Of a stretch of DNA of 64,000 bases, positions 13,258 to 26,475 are shown piece after piece (within the stretch, counting starts at the first letter, position 1; each line of letters opens with the position of its first letter). Both the position numbers and the translations under genes were made by a program. The notes beneath the pieces were generated by a model. It was given only the letters and a program-made list of their open reading frames with translations, was not told the origin of the DNA and searched no databases. Source of the DNA: Megalopta genalis (lineage: Eukaryota > Arthropoda > Insecta > Hymenoptera > Halictidae); contig NW_027476472.1 in assembly GCF_051020955.1 (NCBI RefSeq), positions 1 through 64,000 on the forward strand, read 5' to 3'.

Positions 13258-16243
13258 ATGGATTTGAAGCTGAACCTTCTACATCGCATTGATTTGAGGC
13301 TAAATCTTGTGTATCGCATGGATTTGAAGCTAAACCTTCTACATCGCATTGATTTGCAGCTGAATCATGTGTTTCGTATGGATTTGAAGCTAACTCGTTC
13401 GTTTCGCCTGCATTTGAAACTATATCACTTATATCGCAAGTATTTGGAGCTAAATCATGTGTTTCGCTTGGATTTGAAGCTAAACCTTCTACATCGCATT
13501 GATTTGAAGCTAAATTATGTGTTTTGCTTGGATTTGAATGTAACTCATTTGTTTCGCATGCAGTTGAAGCTATATCACCTTTACCCCAAGTGTTGGAAGC
13601 TCAATCATTTGTTGCGCATGGACTTGAAGCTAAACCTTCTACATCGCATTGATTTGAAGTTAAATCTTGTGTATCGTATGGATTTGAAGCTAAACCTGCT
13701 ACATCGCATTGATTTTAAGCTAAATCATGTGTTTCGCATGGATTTGAAGCTAACTCGTTTGTTTCGAATGGGTTTTAATGCTAAGCCTACTAGAACGCAC
13801 TGATTTGAAGCAGAATCATGTCTTTCGCATGGATTTGAAGCTAAACCTTCTACTTCGTATTGATTTGAAGCTAAATAATGTGTTTCGCATGGATTTGAAG
13901 CTAAACCTTCTACATCCCATGGATTTGAAGCTAAATCATGTGTTTGGTTTGGATTTGAAGCTAAACCTTCTACATCGCATTGATTTGAAGCTAAGTCTTG
14001 TGTATCGCATGGATTTGTAGCTAAACCTTCTACATCGCATTGATTTGAAGCTAAATTATGTGTTTCGCATGGATTTGAAGCTAACTCGTTTGTTTCGCCT
14101 GCAGTTGAATCTACATCACTTATATTGCAAGTATTTGAAGCTAAATCATGTATATCGCGTGGATTTTGAAGCTAACTCGTTTGTTTCGCATGCAGTTGAA
14201 GCTAAATCATGTATATGACAAGTATTTGAAGCTAAACCATTTGTTTCGCATGCATGTGAAGCTAAATCATGTGTTTACCATGACAATGAACCTAAATTAT
14301 GTGTTGCCCATGGATTTGAAGCTTAATCATGTGTTTTGCATGGATTTGAAGCTAAGTCTTCTACTTCGCATTGATTTGAAGCTAAATCGTGTGTCGCATG
14401 GATTTGAAGCTATCTCGTATGTTTCGCCTGTATTTAAAGCTATATCATTTATATCGCAAATATTTGTAGATAAATCATTTGATTCGCATGAATTTGAAGC
14501 TAAATAACGTGCTTCGCAAATCGTTTGTTTGGCCAGCATTTGAAGCTATATCTTTTACATCGCAAGTATTTGAAAGTTACTCATTTATTTTGCATGGAGT
14601 TGAAGCTAAGCCTTCAACCACGCATTGATATGAAGCTAAATCATGTGTTTCGCTTGGATTTGAATCTAACTCGTTTGTTTCTCATGCAGTTGAAGCTGAT
14701 TCATGTATATCACAAGTATTTTAAGCCAAACCATTTGTTTCGCATGGATTTGAAGCCAAGCCTTTTACTTCGCATTGATTTGAAGCTAAATCATTTGTTT
14801 CGCATGGAATTGAAGCTACATCGTTTGTTCCTCCAGCTCTTGAAACTATATCACTTATATCGCAAGTATTTGAAGCAAAATCATATGTGTCGCATGGATT
14901 TAAACTGAACCTTCTACATCGCATTGATTTGAGGCTAAATCTTGTGTATCGCATGGATTTGAAGCTAAACCTTCTACATCGCATTGATTTGCAGCTTAAT
15001 CGTGTGTTTCGCATGGATTTGAAGCTAACTCGTGTCATTAGTCTGCACTTGAAGCTATATCACTTATACCCCAAGTGTTTGAAGCTAAATCATTTGCTTA
15101 GCATGGATTTGAAGCTAAACCTTCTACTTCGTATTGATTTGAAGCTAAATCGTGTGTTTCGCATGGATTTGAAGCTAACTGATTCGTTGCGCCTGCTGTT
15201 AAATCTAAATAACGTATATCACAAGTATTTGAAGCTAAACCATTTGTTTCTCATGGATTTGAAGCTAAATCTTTCGTCTCGCATGAATTTGAAGCTAAGC
15301 CTTCAACTTCGTATTGATTTGAAGCTAAATCATGTGTTTCGCATGGATTTGAAGCTAACTCGTTTGTTTCGCATGGGTTTTAATGCTAAGCCTCCTAGAA
15401 CGCACTGATTTGAAGCAGAATCATGTCTTTCGCATGGATTTGAAGCTAAACCTTCTACTCCGTATTGATTTGAAGCTAAATAGTGTGTTTCGCATGGATT
15501 TGAAGCTAACTGGTTCGTTGCCCATGCAGTTAAATCTAAATAACGTATATCACAAGTATTTGAAGCTAAACCATTTGTTTCGAATGGATTTGAAGCTAAA
15601 TCTTTCGTTTCGCATGAATTTGAAGCTAAGCCTTCTACTTCGTATTGATTTGAAGCTAAATCATGTGTTTCGTATGGATTTGAAGCAAACCCCTTCGTTT
15701 CGCCTGCATCTGAAGCTATATCCCTTATATCGCAAGTATTTGAAGCTAAATCATTTGTTTCGCGCAGATTTGAAGCTAAACCTTTTACATCGCATTGATT
15801 TGAAGATAAATCATGTGTTTCGCTTGGATTTGAAGTTAAATCATGTGTTTCGCATGGATATGAAGCTAACTCGTTTGTGTCGCCTGCATTTGAAGCTATA
15901 TCATTTATATCGCAAGTATTTGATGCTCAATCATTTTTGTCGCATGGATTTGAAGCTAAGCTTTCTACTTCGAATTGATATGAAGCTAAATCATGTGTTT
16001 CGCATGGATTTGAATCTAACTCGTTCGTTTCGCATGCAGTTGTAGCTTAATAATGTATATCGCAAGTATTTGTAGCTAAACCATTTCTTTCGCATGGATG
16101 TGAAGCTAAGCCTTCTACTTCGCATTTATTTGAAGCTAAATCATTTGTTTCACATGGAATTGAAGCTACCTCCTTTGTTCCTCCAGCTTTTGAAGCTATA
16201 TCACTTATATCGCAAGTATTTGAAGCTAAATCATATGTGTCGC
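13258..16243. repeat. 2,986-bp HOR, copy 2
   Basis: This is the second full copy, about 99.8% identical to copy 1 by visual comparison. It carries the odd unit GGGTTTTAATGCTAAGCC near 13,770, followed by TAGAACGCACTGA, which also occurs near 10,785, 12,390, 15,376, 16,937 and 18,168. That unit is a good landmark for register within this domain. Confidence 0.9.
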
Positions 16244-17654
16244 ATGGATTTGAAGCTGAACCTTCTACATCGCATTGATTTGAGGCTAAATCTTGTGTAT
16301 CGCATGGATTTGAAGCTAAACCTTCTACATCGCATTGATTTGCAGCTGAATCATGTGTTTCGTATGGATTTGAAGCTAACTCGTTCGTTTCGCCTGCATT
16401 TGAAACTATATCACTTATATCGCAAGTATTTGGAGCTAAATCATGTGTTTCGCTTGGATTTGAAGCTAAACCTTCTACATCGCATTGATTTGAAGCTAAA
16501 TTATGTGTTTTGCTTGGATTTGAATGTAACTCATTTGTTTCGCATGCAGTTGAAGCTATATCACCTTTACCCCAAGTGTTGGAAGCTCAATCATTTGTTG
16601 CGCATGGACTTGAAGCTAAACCTTCTACATCGCATTGATTTGAAGTTAAATCTTGTGTATCGTATGGATTTGAAGCTAAACCTGCTACATCGCATTGATT
16701 TTAAGCTAAATCATGTGTTTCGCATGGATTTGAAGCTAACTGATTCGTTGCCCCTGCTGTTAAATCTAAATAACGTATATCACAAGTATTTGAAGCTAAA
16801 CCATTTGTTTCTCATGGATTTGAAGCTAAATCTTTCGTCTCGCATGAATTTGAAGCTAAGCCTTCAACTTCGTATTGATTTGAAGATAAATCATGTGTTT
16901 CGCATGGATTTGAAGCTAACTCGTTTGTTTCGCATGGGTTTTAATGCTAAGCCTCCTAGAACGCACTGATTTGAAGCAGAATCATGTCTTTCGCATGGAT
17001 TTGAAGCTAAACCTTCTACTCCGTATTGATTTGAAGCTAAATAGTGTGTTTCGCATGGATTTGAAGCTAACTGGTTCGTTGCCCATGCAGTTAAATCTAA
17101 ATAACGTATATCACAAGTATTTGAAGCTAAACCATTTGTTTCGCATGGATTTGAAGCTAAATCTTTCGTTTCGCATGAATTTGAAGCTAAGCCTTCTACT
17201 TCGTATTGATTTGAAGCTAAATCATGTGTTTCGTATGGATTTGAAGCAAACCCCTTCGTTTCGCCTGCATCTGAAGCTATATCCCTTATATCGCAAGTAT
17301 TTGAAGCTAAATCATTTGTTTCGCGCAGATTTGAAGCTAAACCTTTTACATCGCATTGATTTGAAGATAAATCATGTGTTTCGCTTGGATTTGAAGATAA
17401 ATCATGTGTTTCGCATGGATTTGAATCTAACTCGTTCGTTTCGCATGCAGTTGTAGCTTAATAATGTATATCGCAAGTATTTGTAGCTAAACCATTTCTT
17501 TCGCATGGATGTGAAGCTAAGCCTTCTACTTCGCATTGATTTGAAGCTAAATCATTTGTTTCACATGGAATTGAAGCTACCTCGTTTGTTCCTCCAGCTT
17601 TTGAAGCTATATCACTTATATCGCAAGTATTTGAAGCTAAATCATATGTGTCGC
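16244..17654. repeat. 2,986-bp HOR, shortened copy 3 (1,411 bp)
   Basis: This copy starts at the same point as copies 1 and 2 and matches them until base 16,740, inside an A unit. At 16,741 it continues with sequence equivalent to 15,180 rather than 13,755, so 1,425 bp are missing. A further 150 bp (one pentamer, equivalent to about 15,845-15,994) are missing near 17,410. 2,986 minus 1,425 minus 150 gives the observed 1,411. The large deletion joins two A units at the same internal position, as expected for homologous unequal exchange. Confidence 0.87.
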
Positions 17655-18370
17655 ATGGATTTGAAGCTGAACCTTCTACATCGCATTGATTTGAGGCTAA
17701 ATCTTGTGTATCGCATGGATTTGAAGCTAAACCTTCTACATCGCATTGATTTGCAGCTGAATCATGTGTTTCGTATGGATTTGAAGCTAACTCGTTCGTT
17801 TCGCCTGCATTTGAAACTATATCACTTATATCGCAAGTATTTGGAGCTAAATCATGTGTTTCGCTTGGATTTGAAGCTAAACCTTCTACATCGCATTGAT
17901 TTGAAGCTAAATTATGTGTTTTGCTTGGATTTGAATGTAACTCATTTGTTTCGCATGCAGTTGAAGCTATATCACCTTTATCCCAAGTGTTGGAAGCTCA
18001 ATCATTTGTTGCGCATGGACTTGAAGCTAAACCTTCTACATCGCATTGATTTGAAGTTAAATCTTGTGTATCGTATGGATTTGAAGCTAAACCTGCTACA
18101 TCGCATTGATTTTAAGCTAAATCATGTGTTTCGCATGGATTTGAAGCTATCTCGTTTGTTTCGAATGGGTTTTAATGCTAAGCCTCCTAGAACGCACTGA
18201 TTTGAAGCAGAATCATGTCTTTCGCATGGATTTGAAGCTAAACCTTCTACTTCGTATTGATTTGAAGCTAAATAATGTGTTTCGCATGGATTTGAAGCTA
18301 AACCTTCTACATCCCATGGATTTGAAGCTATATCATGTGTTTGGTTTGGATTTGAAGCTAAACCTTCTAC
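17655..18370. repeat. 2,986-bp HOR, partial copy 4
   Basis: This copy matches the beginning of copy 2 (13,258 to about 13,970) at an offset of 4,397 bp. It includes the TTTTAATGCTAAGCC landmark near 18,170 and the CCATGG-containing unit near 18,315. Matching stops near 18,370, where the array switches to units with GCTAGATCACTTATATCG. This is the right edge of the 2,986-bp domain. Confidence 0.82.
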
Positions 18371-19799
18371 ATCGCATAGATTTGCAGCTGAATCATGTGT
18401 TTGGCATGGATTTGAAGCTAACTCGTTCGTTTCGCCTGTATTTGAAGCTAGATCACTTATATCGCAAGTATTTGAAGCTGAGTCATATGTGTCGCATGGA
18501 TTTGAAGCTAAACCTTCTACATCGCATTGATTTGAAGCTAAATCATGTGTTTCGCGTGGATTTGAAGATAACTCGTTTGTTTCGCATGCATTTGAAGCTA
18601 AATCGTGTCTTTCACAAGAATTTGAAGATGAACTATTTGAATCGCATGGCTTTGAACCTGATCCTTCTACTTCGCACTGATTTGAAGTTAAATCTTGTGT
18701 ATCGTATGGATTTGAAGCTAAACCTTCTACATCGCATTGATTTGAAGCTAAATCATGTGTTTCGCATGGATTTGAAGCTATCTCGTTTGTTTCGCATGCA
18801 GTTGTAGCTAAATAATGTATATCACAAGTAATTGCAGCTAAACCACTTGTTTCGCATGGATTTGAAGCTAAACCTTCAACTTCGCATTGATATGAAGCTA
18901 AATCATTTGATCGCACGGAATTGTAGCTACCTCGTTTGTTCCTCCTGCTTTTGAAGCTATATCACTTTTATCGCATAGATTTGAAGCTGAACCTACTACA
19001 TCGCTTTGATTTGAAGCTAAATCTAGTGTATCGCATGGATTTGAAGCTAAACCTCCTACATCGCATTGATTTGCAGCTAAATCATGTGTTTCGCATGGAT
19101 TTGAAGCTAACTCGTTCGTTTCGCCTGTATTTGAAGCTAGATCACTTATATCGCAAGTATTTGAAGCTGAGTCATATGTGTCGCATGGATTTGAAGCTAA
19201 ACCTTCCACATCGCATTGATTTGAAGCTAAATCATGTGTTACGCGTGGATTTGAAGATAACTCGTTTGTTTCGCATGCAGTTGAAGCTAAATCATGTCTT
19301 TCACAAGTATTTGAAGATGAACCATTTGAATCGCATGGCTTTGAACCTGAGCCTTCTACTTCGCACTGATTTGCACCTATATAATGTGGTTCGCATGGAG
19401 TTGAAGCTAAACCTTCTACATCCAATGGATTTGAATCTAAATCATGTGTTTCGCTTGGATTTGAAGCTAAACCTTCTCCATCGCATTGATTTGAAGCTAA
19501 ATTATGTGTTTCTCTTGGATTTGAAAGTAACTCATTTGTTTCGCATGCAGTTGAAGCTATATCACTTATATCCCAAGTGTTGGAAGCTCAATCATTTGTT
19601 TCGCATGGATTAAAAGCTAAACCATCTACATCGCATTGATTTGCATCTGAATCATGTGTTTCGCATGGATTTGATGCTAACTCGTTTGTGTCGCATGCAG
19701 TTGAAGCTAAATCATGTATATCACAAGTATTTGAATCTAAACCATTTGATTCGCATGGGATTTGATGCTAAGCCTTCTACTTCACACTGATTTGAAGCT
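18371..19799. repeat. Mixed units with an internal ~689-bp recurrence
   Basis: There is no gene. About 18,390-18,660 recurs at about 19,080-19,350 (offset near 689 bp), sharing GCTAGATCACTTATATCG and GCTGAGTCATATGTGTCG. The segment near 18,960-19,080 (CTTTTATCGCA, then ACCTACTACATCGCTTTGA, then AATCTAGTGTATCGC) recurs near 33,900-34,015 and 36,510-36,625. A one-base-short unit (TTTGATCGCACGG) lies near 18,908 and has a relative near 36,450. Confidence 0.75.
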
Positions 19800-22230
19800 A
19801 AATCATGTGTTTCGCATGGATTTGAAGCTAACTCGTTTGTTTCGCATGCAGTTGTAGCTAAATAACGTATATCACAAGTATTTGTAGCTAAACCACTTGA
19901 TTCGCATGGATTTGAAGCTAAGCCTTCTACTTCGCATTGATTTGAAGCTAAATCATTTGTTTCGCATGGATTTGAAGCTAAACCTTCTACGTCGCATTGA
20001 TTTGAAGCTAAATCATGTGTTTTGCGTTGATTTGAAGGTAACTCGTTTGTTTCGCATGCAGTTGAAGCTATATCATCTATATCCCAAATGTTTGAAACAC
20101 AATCATTTATTTCGCATGGATTTGAATCTAAACCTTCTACATCGCATTGATTTGAAGCTAAATCGTGCGTTTCGCATGGATTTGAAGCTAAGCCTTCTAC
20201 TTCGCATTGATTTGAAGCTAAATCATCTGTTTCGCTTGGATTTGAAGCTAACACGTTTGTTTCACATGCAGTTGAAGCTAAATCATGTATTTCATAAGAA
20301 TTTGAAGCCGAACTATTAGATTCGCTTCGATTTGAAGCTGAGCCTTCTACTTCGCACTGATTTGAAGCTAAATCATGTGTCTCGCGTGGATATGAAGGTA
20401 ACTCGTTTGTTTCGCATGCAGTTGAAGCTATATCACCTTTATCCCAAGTGTTTGATGCGCAATCATTTGTATCGCATGGATTTGAAGCTAAACCTTCTAC
20501 ATCACATTGATTTGAAGCTAACCCATGTGTTTCGCGTGGATTTGAAGGTAACTCGTTTGTTTGCATGCAGTTGAAAATATACCACCTATATCCCAAGTGT
20601 TTGAAGCTTAATCATTTGTATCGCATGGATTTGAAGCTAAACTTTCTACATCGCATTGATTTGAAACTAACTCGTTTGTTTCGCATGCTGTTGAAGCTAA
20701 ATCATGTCTTTCACAAGTATTTGAAGATGTACCATTTGAATCGCATGGATTTGAACCTGAGCCTTCTACTTCGCACTGATTTGCAGCTAAATAATGTGTT
20801 CCGCATGGATTTGAAGCTAAACCTTCTACTTCGCATTGATTTGAAGCTAAATCATGTGTTTCGTATGGATTTTAAGCTAACTCGTTCGTTTCGCCTGCAT
20901 CTGAAGCTATATCCCTTATATCGCAAGTATTTGAAGCTAAATCATTTGTTTCGCAAGTATTTGAAGCTAAATCATGTGTATCGCGTGGATTTTGAAGCTA
21001 ACTCGTTTGATTAGTGTGCATTTGAAGCTATAACACTTATACCCCAAGTGTTTGAAGCTAAATCATTTGTTTTGAATGGATTTGGAGCTAAAACTTCTAC
21101 ATCGCATTGTTTTGCAGCTAAATCATGTGTTTCGCATGGATTTGAAGCTAACTCGTTCGTTGCGCATACAGTTAAATCCAAATAACGTATATCAAAAGTA
21201 TTTGAAGCTAAACCATTAGTTTCGCATGCATTTGAAGCTAAGCCTTCTACTTCGCATTAATTGGAAGCTAAATCACGTGTTTTGCATGGATTTGAAGCTG
21301 AACCTTCTACGTCGCATTGATTTGCAAATGAATCATGTGTTTCGCATGGATTTGAAGCTAACTCGTTCGTTTCGTCTGTATTTGAATCTATATCACTTAT
21401 ATCGCAAGTATTTGAAGCTAAATCATGTGTTTCGCTTGGATTTGAAGCTAAACCTTCTACATCGGATTCATTTGTACCAATTCATGTGTTTCGCGTGGAT
21501 TTGAAGGTAACTTGTTTGTTTCGCATGCAGTTGAAGCTATATCACCTTTATCCCAAGTATTTGTAACTCAATCATTTGTTTCACATGGATTTGTAGCTAC
21601 ACCTTCTACATCGCATTGATTTGAAGCTAACTCATGTGTTTCGCGTGGATTTGAAGGTAACTCGTTTGTTTCGCATGCAGTTGGAGCTATACCACCTATA
21701 TCCCAAGTGTTTGAAGCTCAATCATTTGTTTCGCATGGATCTGAAGCTAACTCGTTTGTTTCGCCTGCATTTGAAGCTGTATCACTTATATTCGCAAGTA
21801 TTTGATGCTAAACCATTCGTTTCGTATGGATTTGAAGCTAACCCTTTTACTTCGCATTGATTTGAAGTTAAATCATGCGTTTCCCTTGGATTTGAAGCTG
21901 CATCGTTTTTTTCGCATGCAGTTGAATCTATATTATTTATATCGCAAGTATCTGAAGCTAAATCATTTGTTTCTCATGGATTTGAAGCTAAACCTTATAC
22001 ATCCCATGGATTTGAAGCTAAATCATGTGTTTGGCATGGATTTGAAGCTAAACCTTCTACATCGCATTGATTTGAAGCTAAATCATTTGTTTCGCATGGA
22101 TTTGAAGCTAACTCGTTTGCTTCGCATGCAGTTGAAGCTAAATCATGTCTTTCACAAGTATTTGAAGATGAACCATTTGAATCGCATTGATTTGAATATG
22201 AGTCTACTACTTCGCACTGACTTGCAGCTA
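19800..22230. repeat. 2,431-bp HOR, copy 1
   Basis: This copy aligns to the following copy at an offset of 2,430 bp to about 20,560 and 2,431 bp after it. The shift is explained by a missing C in TTTGTTTGCATGC near 20,562. The left half shows many differences from copy 2. The right half (about 20,990-22,230) is almost identical to it. This uneven identity suggests partial homogenisation of the copy. Confidence 0.87.
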
Positions 22231-24661
22231 AATAATGTGTTTCGCATGGATTTGAAGCTAACTCGTTTGTTTCGCATGCAGTTGTAGCTAAATAATGTAT
22301 ATCACAAGTATTTGTAGCTAAACCATTTGATTCGCATGGATTTGAAGCTAAGCCTTCTATTTCGCATTGATTTGAAGCTAAATCATTTGTTTCGCATGGA
22401 TTTGAAGCTAAACCTTCTACATCGCACTGATTTGAAGCTAAATCATGTGTTTTGCGTTGATTTGAAGGTAACTCGTTTGTTTCGCATGCAGTTGAAGCTA
22501 TATCATCTATATCCCAAGTGTTTGAAACACAATCATTTGTTTCGCATGGATTTGAATCTAAACCTTCTACATCGCATTGATTTGAAGCTAAATCGTGTGT
22601 TTCGCATGGATTTGAAGCTAAGCCTTCTACTTCGCATTGCTTTGAAGCTAAATCATCTGCTTCGCTTGGATTTGAAGCTAACACGTTTGTTTCACATGCA
22701 GTTGAAGCTCAAACATGTATTTCATAAGAATTTGAAGCCGAACTATTAGATTCGCATCGATTTGAAGCTGAGCCTTCTACTTCGCACTGATTTGAAGCTA
22801 AATCATGTGTCTCGCGTGGATTTGAAGGTAACTCGTTTGTTTCGCATGCAGTTGAAGCTATATCACCTTTATTCCAAGTGTTTGATGCTCAATCATTTGT
22901 ATCGCATGGATTTGAAGCTAAACCTTCTACATCACATTGATTTGAAGCTAACTCATGTGTTTCGCGTGGATTTGAAGGTAACTCGTTTGTTTCGCATGCA
23001 GTTGAAAATATACCACCTATATCCCAAGTGTTTGAAACTCAATCATTTGTTTCGCATGGATTTGAAGCTAAGACTTCTACTTCGCATTGATTTGAAACTA
23101 ACTCGTTTGTTTCGCATGCTGTTGAAGCTAAATCATGTCTTTCACAAGTATTTGAAGATGAACCATTTGAATCGCATGGATTTGAACCTGAGCCTTCTAC
23201 TTCGCACTGATTTGCAGCTAAATAATGTGTTCCGCATGGATTTGAAGCTAAACCTTCTACTTCGCATTGATTTGAAGCTAAATCATGTGTTTCGTATGGA
23301 TTTTAAGCTAACTCGTTCGTTTCGCCTGCATCTGAAGCTATATCCCTTATATCGCAAGTATTTGAAGCTAAATCATTTGTTTCGCAAGTATTTGAAGCTA
23401 AATCATGTGTATCGCGTAGATTTTGAAGCTAACTCGTTTGATTAGTGTGCATTTGAAGCTATAACACTTATACCCCAAGTGTTTGAAGCTAAATCATTTG
23501 TTTTGAATGGATTTGGAGCTAAAACTTCTACATCGCATTGTTTTGCAGCTAAATCATGTGTTTCGCATGGATTTGAAGCTAACTCGTTCGTTGCGCATAC
23601 AGTTAAATCCAAATAACGTATATCAAAAGTATTTGAAGCTAAACCATTAGTTTCGCATGCATTTGAAGCTAAGCCTTCTACTTCGCATTAATTGGAAGCT
23701 AAATCACGTGTTTTGCATGGATTTGAAGCTGAACCTTCTACGTCGCATTGATTTGCAAATGAATCATGTGTTTCGCATGGATTTGAAGCTAACTCGTTCG
23801 TTTCGTCTGTATTTGAATCTATATCACTTATATCGCAAGTATTTGAAGCTAAATCATGTGTTTCGCTTGGATTTGAAGCTAAACCTTCTACATCGGATTC
23901 ATTTGTACCAATTCATGTGTTTCGCGTGGATTTGAAGGTAACTTGTTTGTTTCGCATGCAGTTGAAGCTATATCACCTTTATCCCAAGTATTTGTAACTC
24001 AATCATTTGTTTCACATGGATTAGTAGCTACACCTTCTACATCGCATTGATTTGAAGCTAACTCATGTGTTTCGCGTGGATTTGAAGGTAACTCGTTTGT
24101 TTCGCATGCAGTTGGAGCTATACCACCTATATCCCAAGTGTTTGAAGCTCAATCATTTGTTTCGCATGGATCTGAAGCTAACTCGTTTGTTTCGCCTGCA
24201 TTTGAAGCTGTATCACTTATATTCGCAAGTATTTGATGCTAAACCATTCGTTTCGTATGGATTTGAAGCTAACCCTTTTACTTCGCATTGATTTGAAGTT
24301 AAATCATGCGTTTCCCTTGGATTTGAAGCTGCATCGTTTTTTTCGCATGCAGTTGAATCTATATTATTTATATCGCAAGTATCTGAAGCTAAATCATTTG
24401 TTTCTCATGGATTTGAAGCTAAACCTTATACATCCCATGGATTTGAAGCTAAATCATGTGTTTGGCATGGATTTGAAGCTAAACCTTCTACATCGCATTG
24501 ATTTGAAGCTAAATCATTTGTTTCGCATGGATTTGAAGCTAACTCGTTTGCTTCGCATGCAGTTGAAGCTAAATCATGTCTTTCACAAGTATTTGAAGAT
24601 GAACCATTTGAATCGCATTGATTTGAATATGAGTCTACTACTTCGCACTGACTTGCAGCTA
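22231..24661. repeat. 2,431-bp HOR, copy 2
   Basis: This is a full copy, nearly identical over its first ~860 bp to the partial copy 3. It contains the 31-bp T unit (TATATTCGCAAG near 24,222), also at 21,791 in copy 1, and the 31-bp unit with GATTTTGAAG near 23,419. The latter is the segment related to 5.3-5.9 kb. Confidence 0.9.
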
Positions 24662-25520
24662 AATAATGTGTTTCGCATGGATTTGAAGCTAACTCGTTTG
24701 TTTCGCATGCAGTTGTAGCTAAATAATGTATATCACAAGTATTTGTAGCTAAACCATTTGATTCGCATGGATTTGAAGCTAAGCCTTCTATTTCGCATTG
24801 ATTTGAAGCTAAATCATTTGTTTCGCATGGATTTGAAGCTAAACCTTCTACATCGCACTGATTTGAAGCTAAATCATGTGTTTTGCGTTGATTTGAAGGT
24901 AACTCGTTTGTTTCGCATGCAGTTGAAGCTATATCATCTATATCCCAAGTGTTTGAAACACAATCATTTGTTTCGCATGGATTTGAATCTAAACCTTCTA
25001 CATCGCATTGATTTGAAGCTAAATCGTGTGTTTCGCATGGATTTGAAGCTAAGCCTTCTACTTCGCATTGCTTTGAAGCTAAATCATCTGCTTCGCTTGG
25101 ATTTGAAGCTAACACGTTTGTTTCACATGCAGTTGAAGCTCAAACATGTATTTCATAAGAATTTGAAGCCGAACTATTAGATTCGCATCGATTTGAAGCT
25201 GAGCCTTCTACTTCGCACTGATTTGAAGCTAAATCATGTGTCTCGCGTGGATTTGAAGGTAACTCGTTTGTTTCGCATGCAGTTGAAGCTATATCACCTT
25301 TATTCCAAGTGTTTGATGCTCAATCATTTGTATCGCATGGATTTGAAGCTAAACCTTCTACATCACATTGATTTGAAGCTAACTCATGTGTTTCGCGTGG
25401 ATTTGAAGGTAACTCGTTTGTTTCGCATGCAGTTGAAAATATGCCACCTATATCCCAAGTGTTTGAAACTCAATCATTTGTTTCGCATGGATTTGAAGCT
25501 AAGACTTCTACTTCGCATTG
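24662..25520. repeat. 2,431-bp HOR, partial copy 3
   Basis: This copy matches copy 2 at an offset of 2,431 bp until about 25,520. There the array continues with AAACATTCAACATCGC instead of the A-type unit expected. One visible difference from copy 2 is ATGCCACC near 25,441 versus ATACCACC near 23,010. This is the right edge of the 2,431-bp domain. Confidence 0.87.
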
Positions 25521-26475
25521 ATTTGAAGCTAAACATTCAACATCGCATTGATTTGCAGCTAAATCATGTGTTTCGCATGGATTTGAAGCTAACTCGTTTG
25601 TTTCCCATGCATTTGTAGCTATATCACTTATATAACAAGTATCTGTTGCTAAATCATTTGATTCGCATGGATTTGAAGCTAAACATTCTACATCGCATTG
25701 ATTTGCAGCTAAATCATGTGTTTCGCATGGACTTGAAGCTAACTCGTTTGTTTCGCACGCAGTTGAATTAAATCATGTATATCATAAGTATCTGCGGTTA
25801 AACAATTTGTTTCGCATGTGTTTGATGCTAAACCATGCATTTCCCATGAATTTGAAGATAAATCATGTGTTTCGCATGCATTTGAAGCTTAATCGTGTGT
25901 TTTGCATAAATTTGAAGCTATCTCGTTTGTTTCTCATGCAGTTGAAGCTAAATCATGTATATCACAAGTACTTGATGCTAAACCGTTTGAATCGCATTGA
26001 TTTGAAGCTAAACCTTCTACATCGCATTGATTTGAAGCTAAATAATATGTTTCGCTTGGATTTGAAGGTAACTAGTGTGTTTCGCGTGAAGTTGTAGCTA
26101 TATTATATATATCACAAGTATATGTATCTAAACCATATATTTCGCATTAATTAGAAGCTAAACCATGTGTTTCGCATGGATTTAAAGCAAAACCATGTGT
26201 TTCGCATGGATTTAAAGCTAAATCATGTGTTTCGTTTGGATTTGAAGCTAACTCGTGTGTTTCGTCTGCATTGGACGCTATTTCATTTATACCGCAAGTA
26301 TTTGACGGTAAATAATGTGTTTCGCATGGATGTGAAGCTAAGCCTTCTACTTCGCATTGATTGGATGCTAAATCATGTGTTTCGCATGAATTTGAAGCTA
26401 ACTTGTTTGTTTCGCCTGCAGTTGAAGCTAAATCATGTATATCCGAACTATTTGAAGCTAAACCATTTGATTCGC
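25521..26475. repeat. Degenerate island with broken pentamer order
   Basis: No gene is present. Units stay near 30 bp but are the most divergent in the window. They include runs of consecutive P- or K-like units (about 25,815-25,900 and 26,151-26,240) where the five-class order is lost. An AT-rich stretch near 26,098-26,150 contains TATTATATATATCACAAG and CCATATATTTCGC. I saw no long-range near-identical copy of this block elsewhere in the window. It looks like an old, non-homogenised remnant between two recently amplified domains. Confidence 0.72.

Noticed and set aside
26098..26150. TATA-box-like promoter in the AT-rich patch
   Set aside because: It is a diverged repeat unit (ATATCACAAG context) with no downstream gene. 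AT content alone is not enough.
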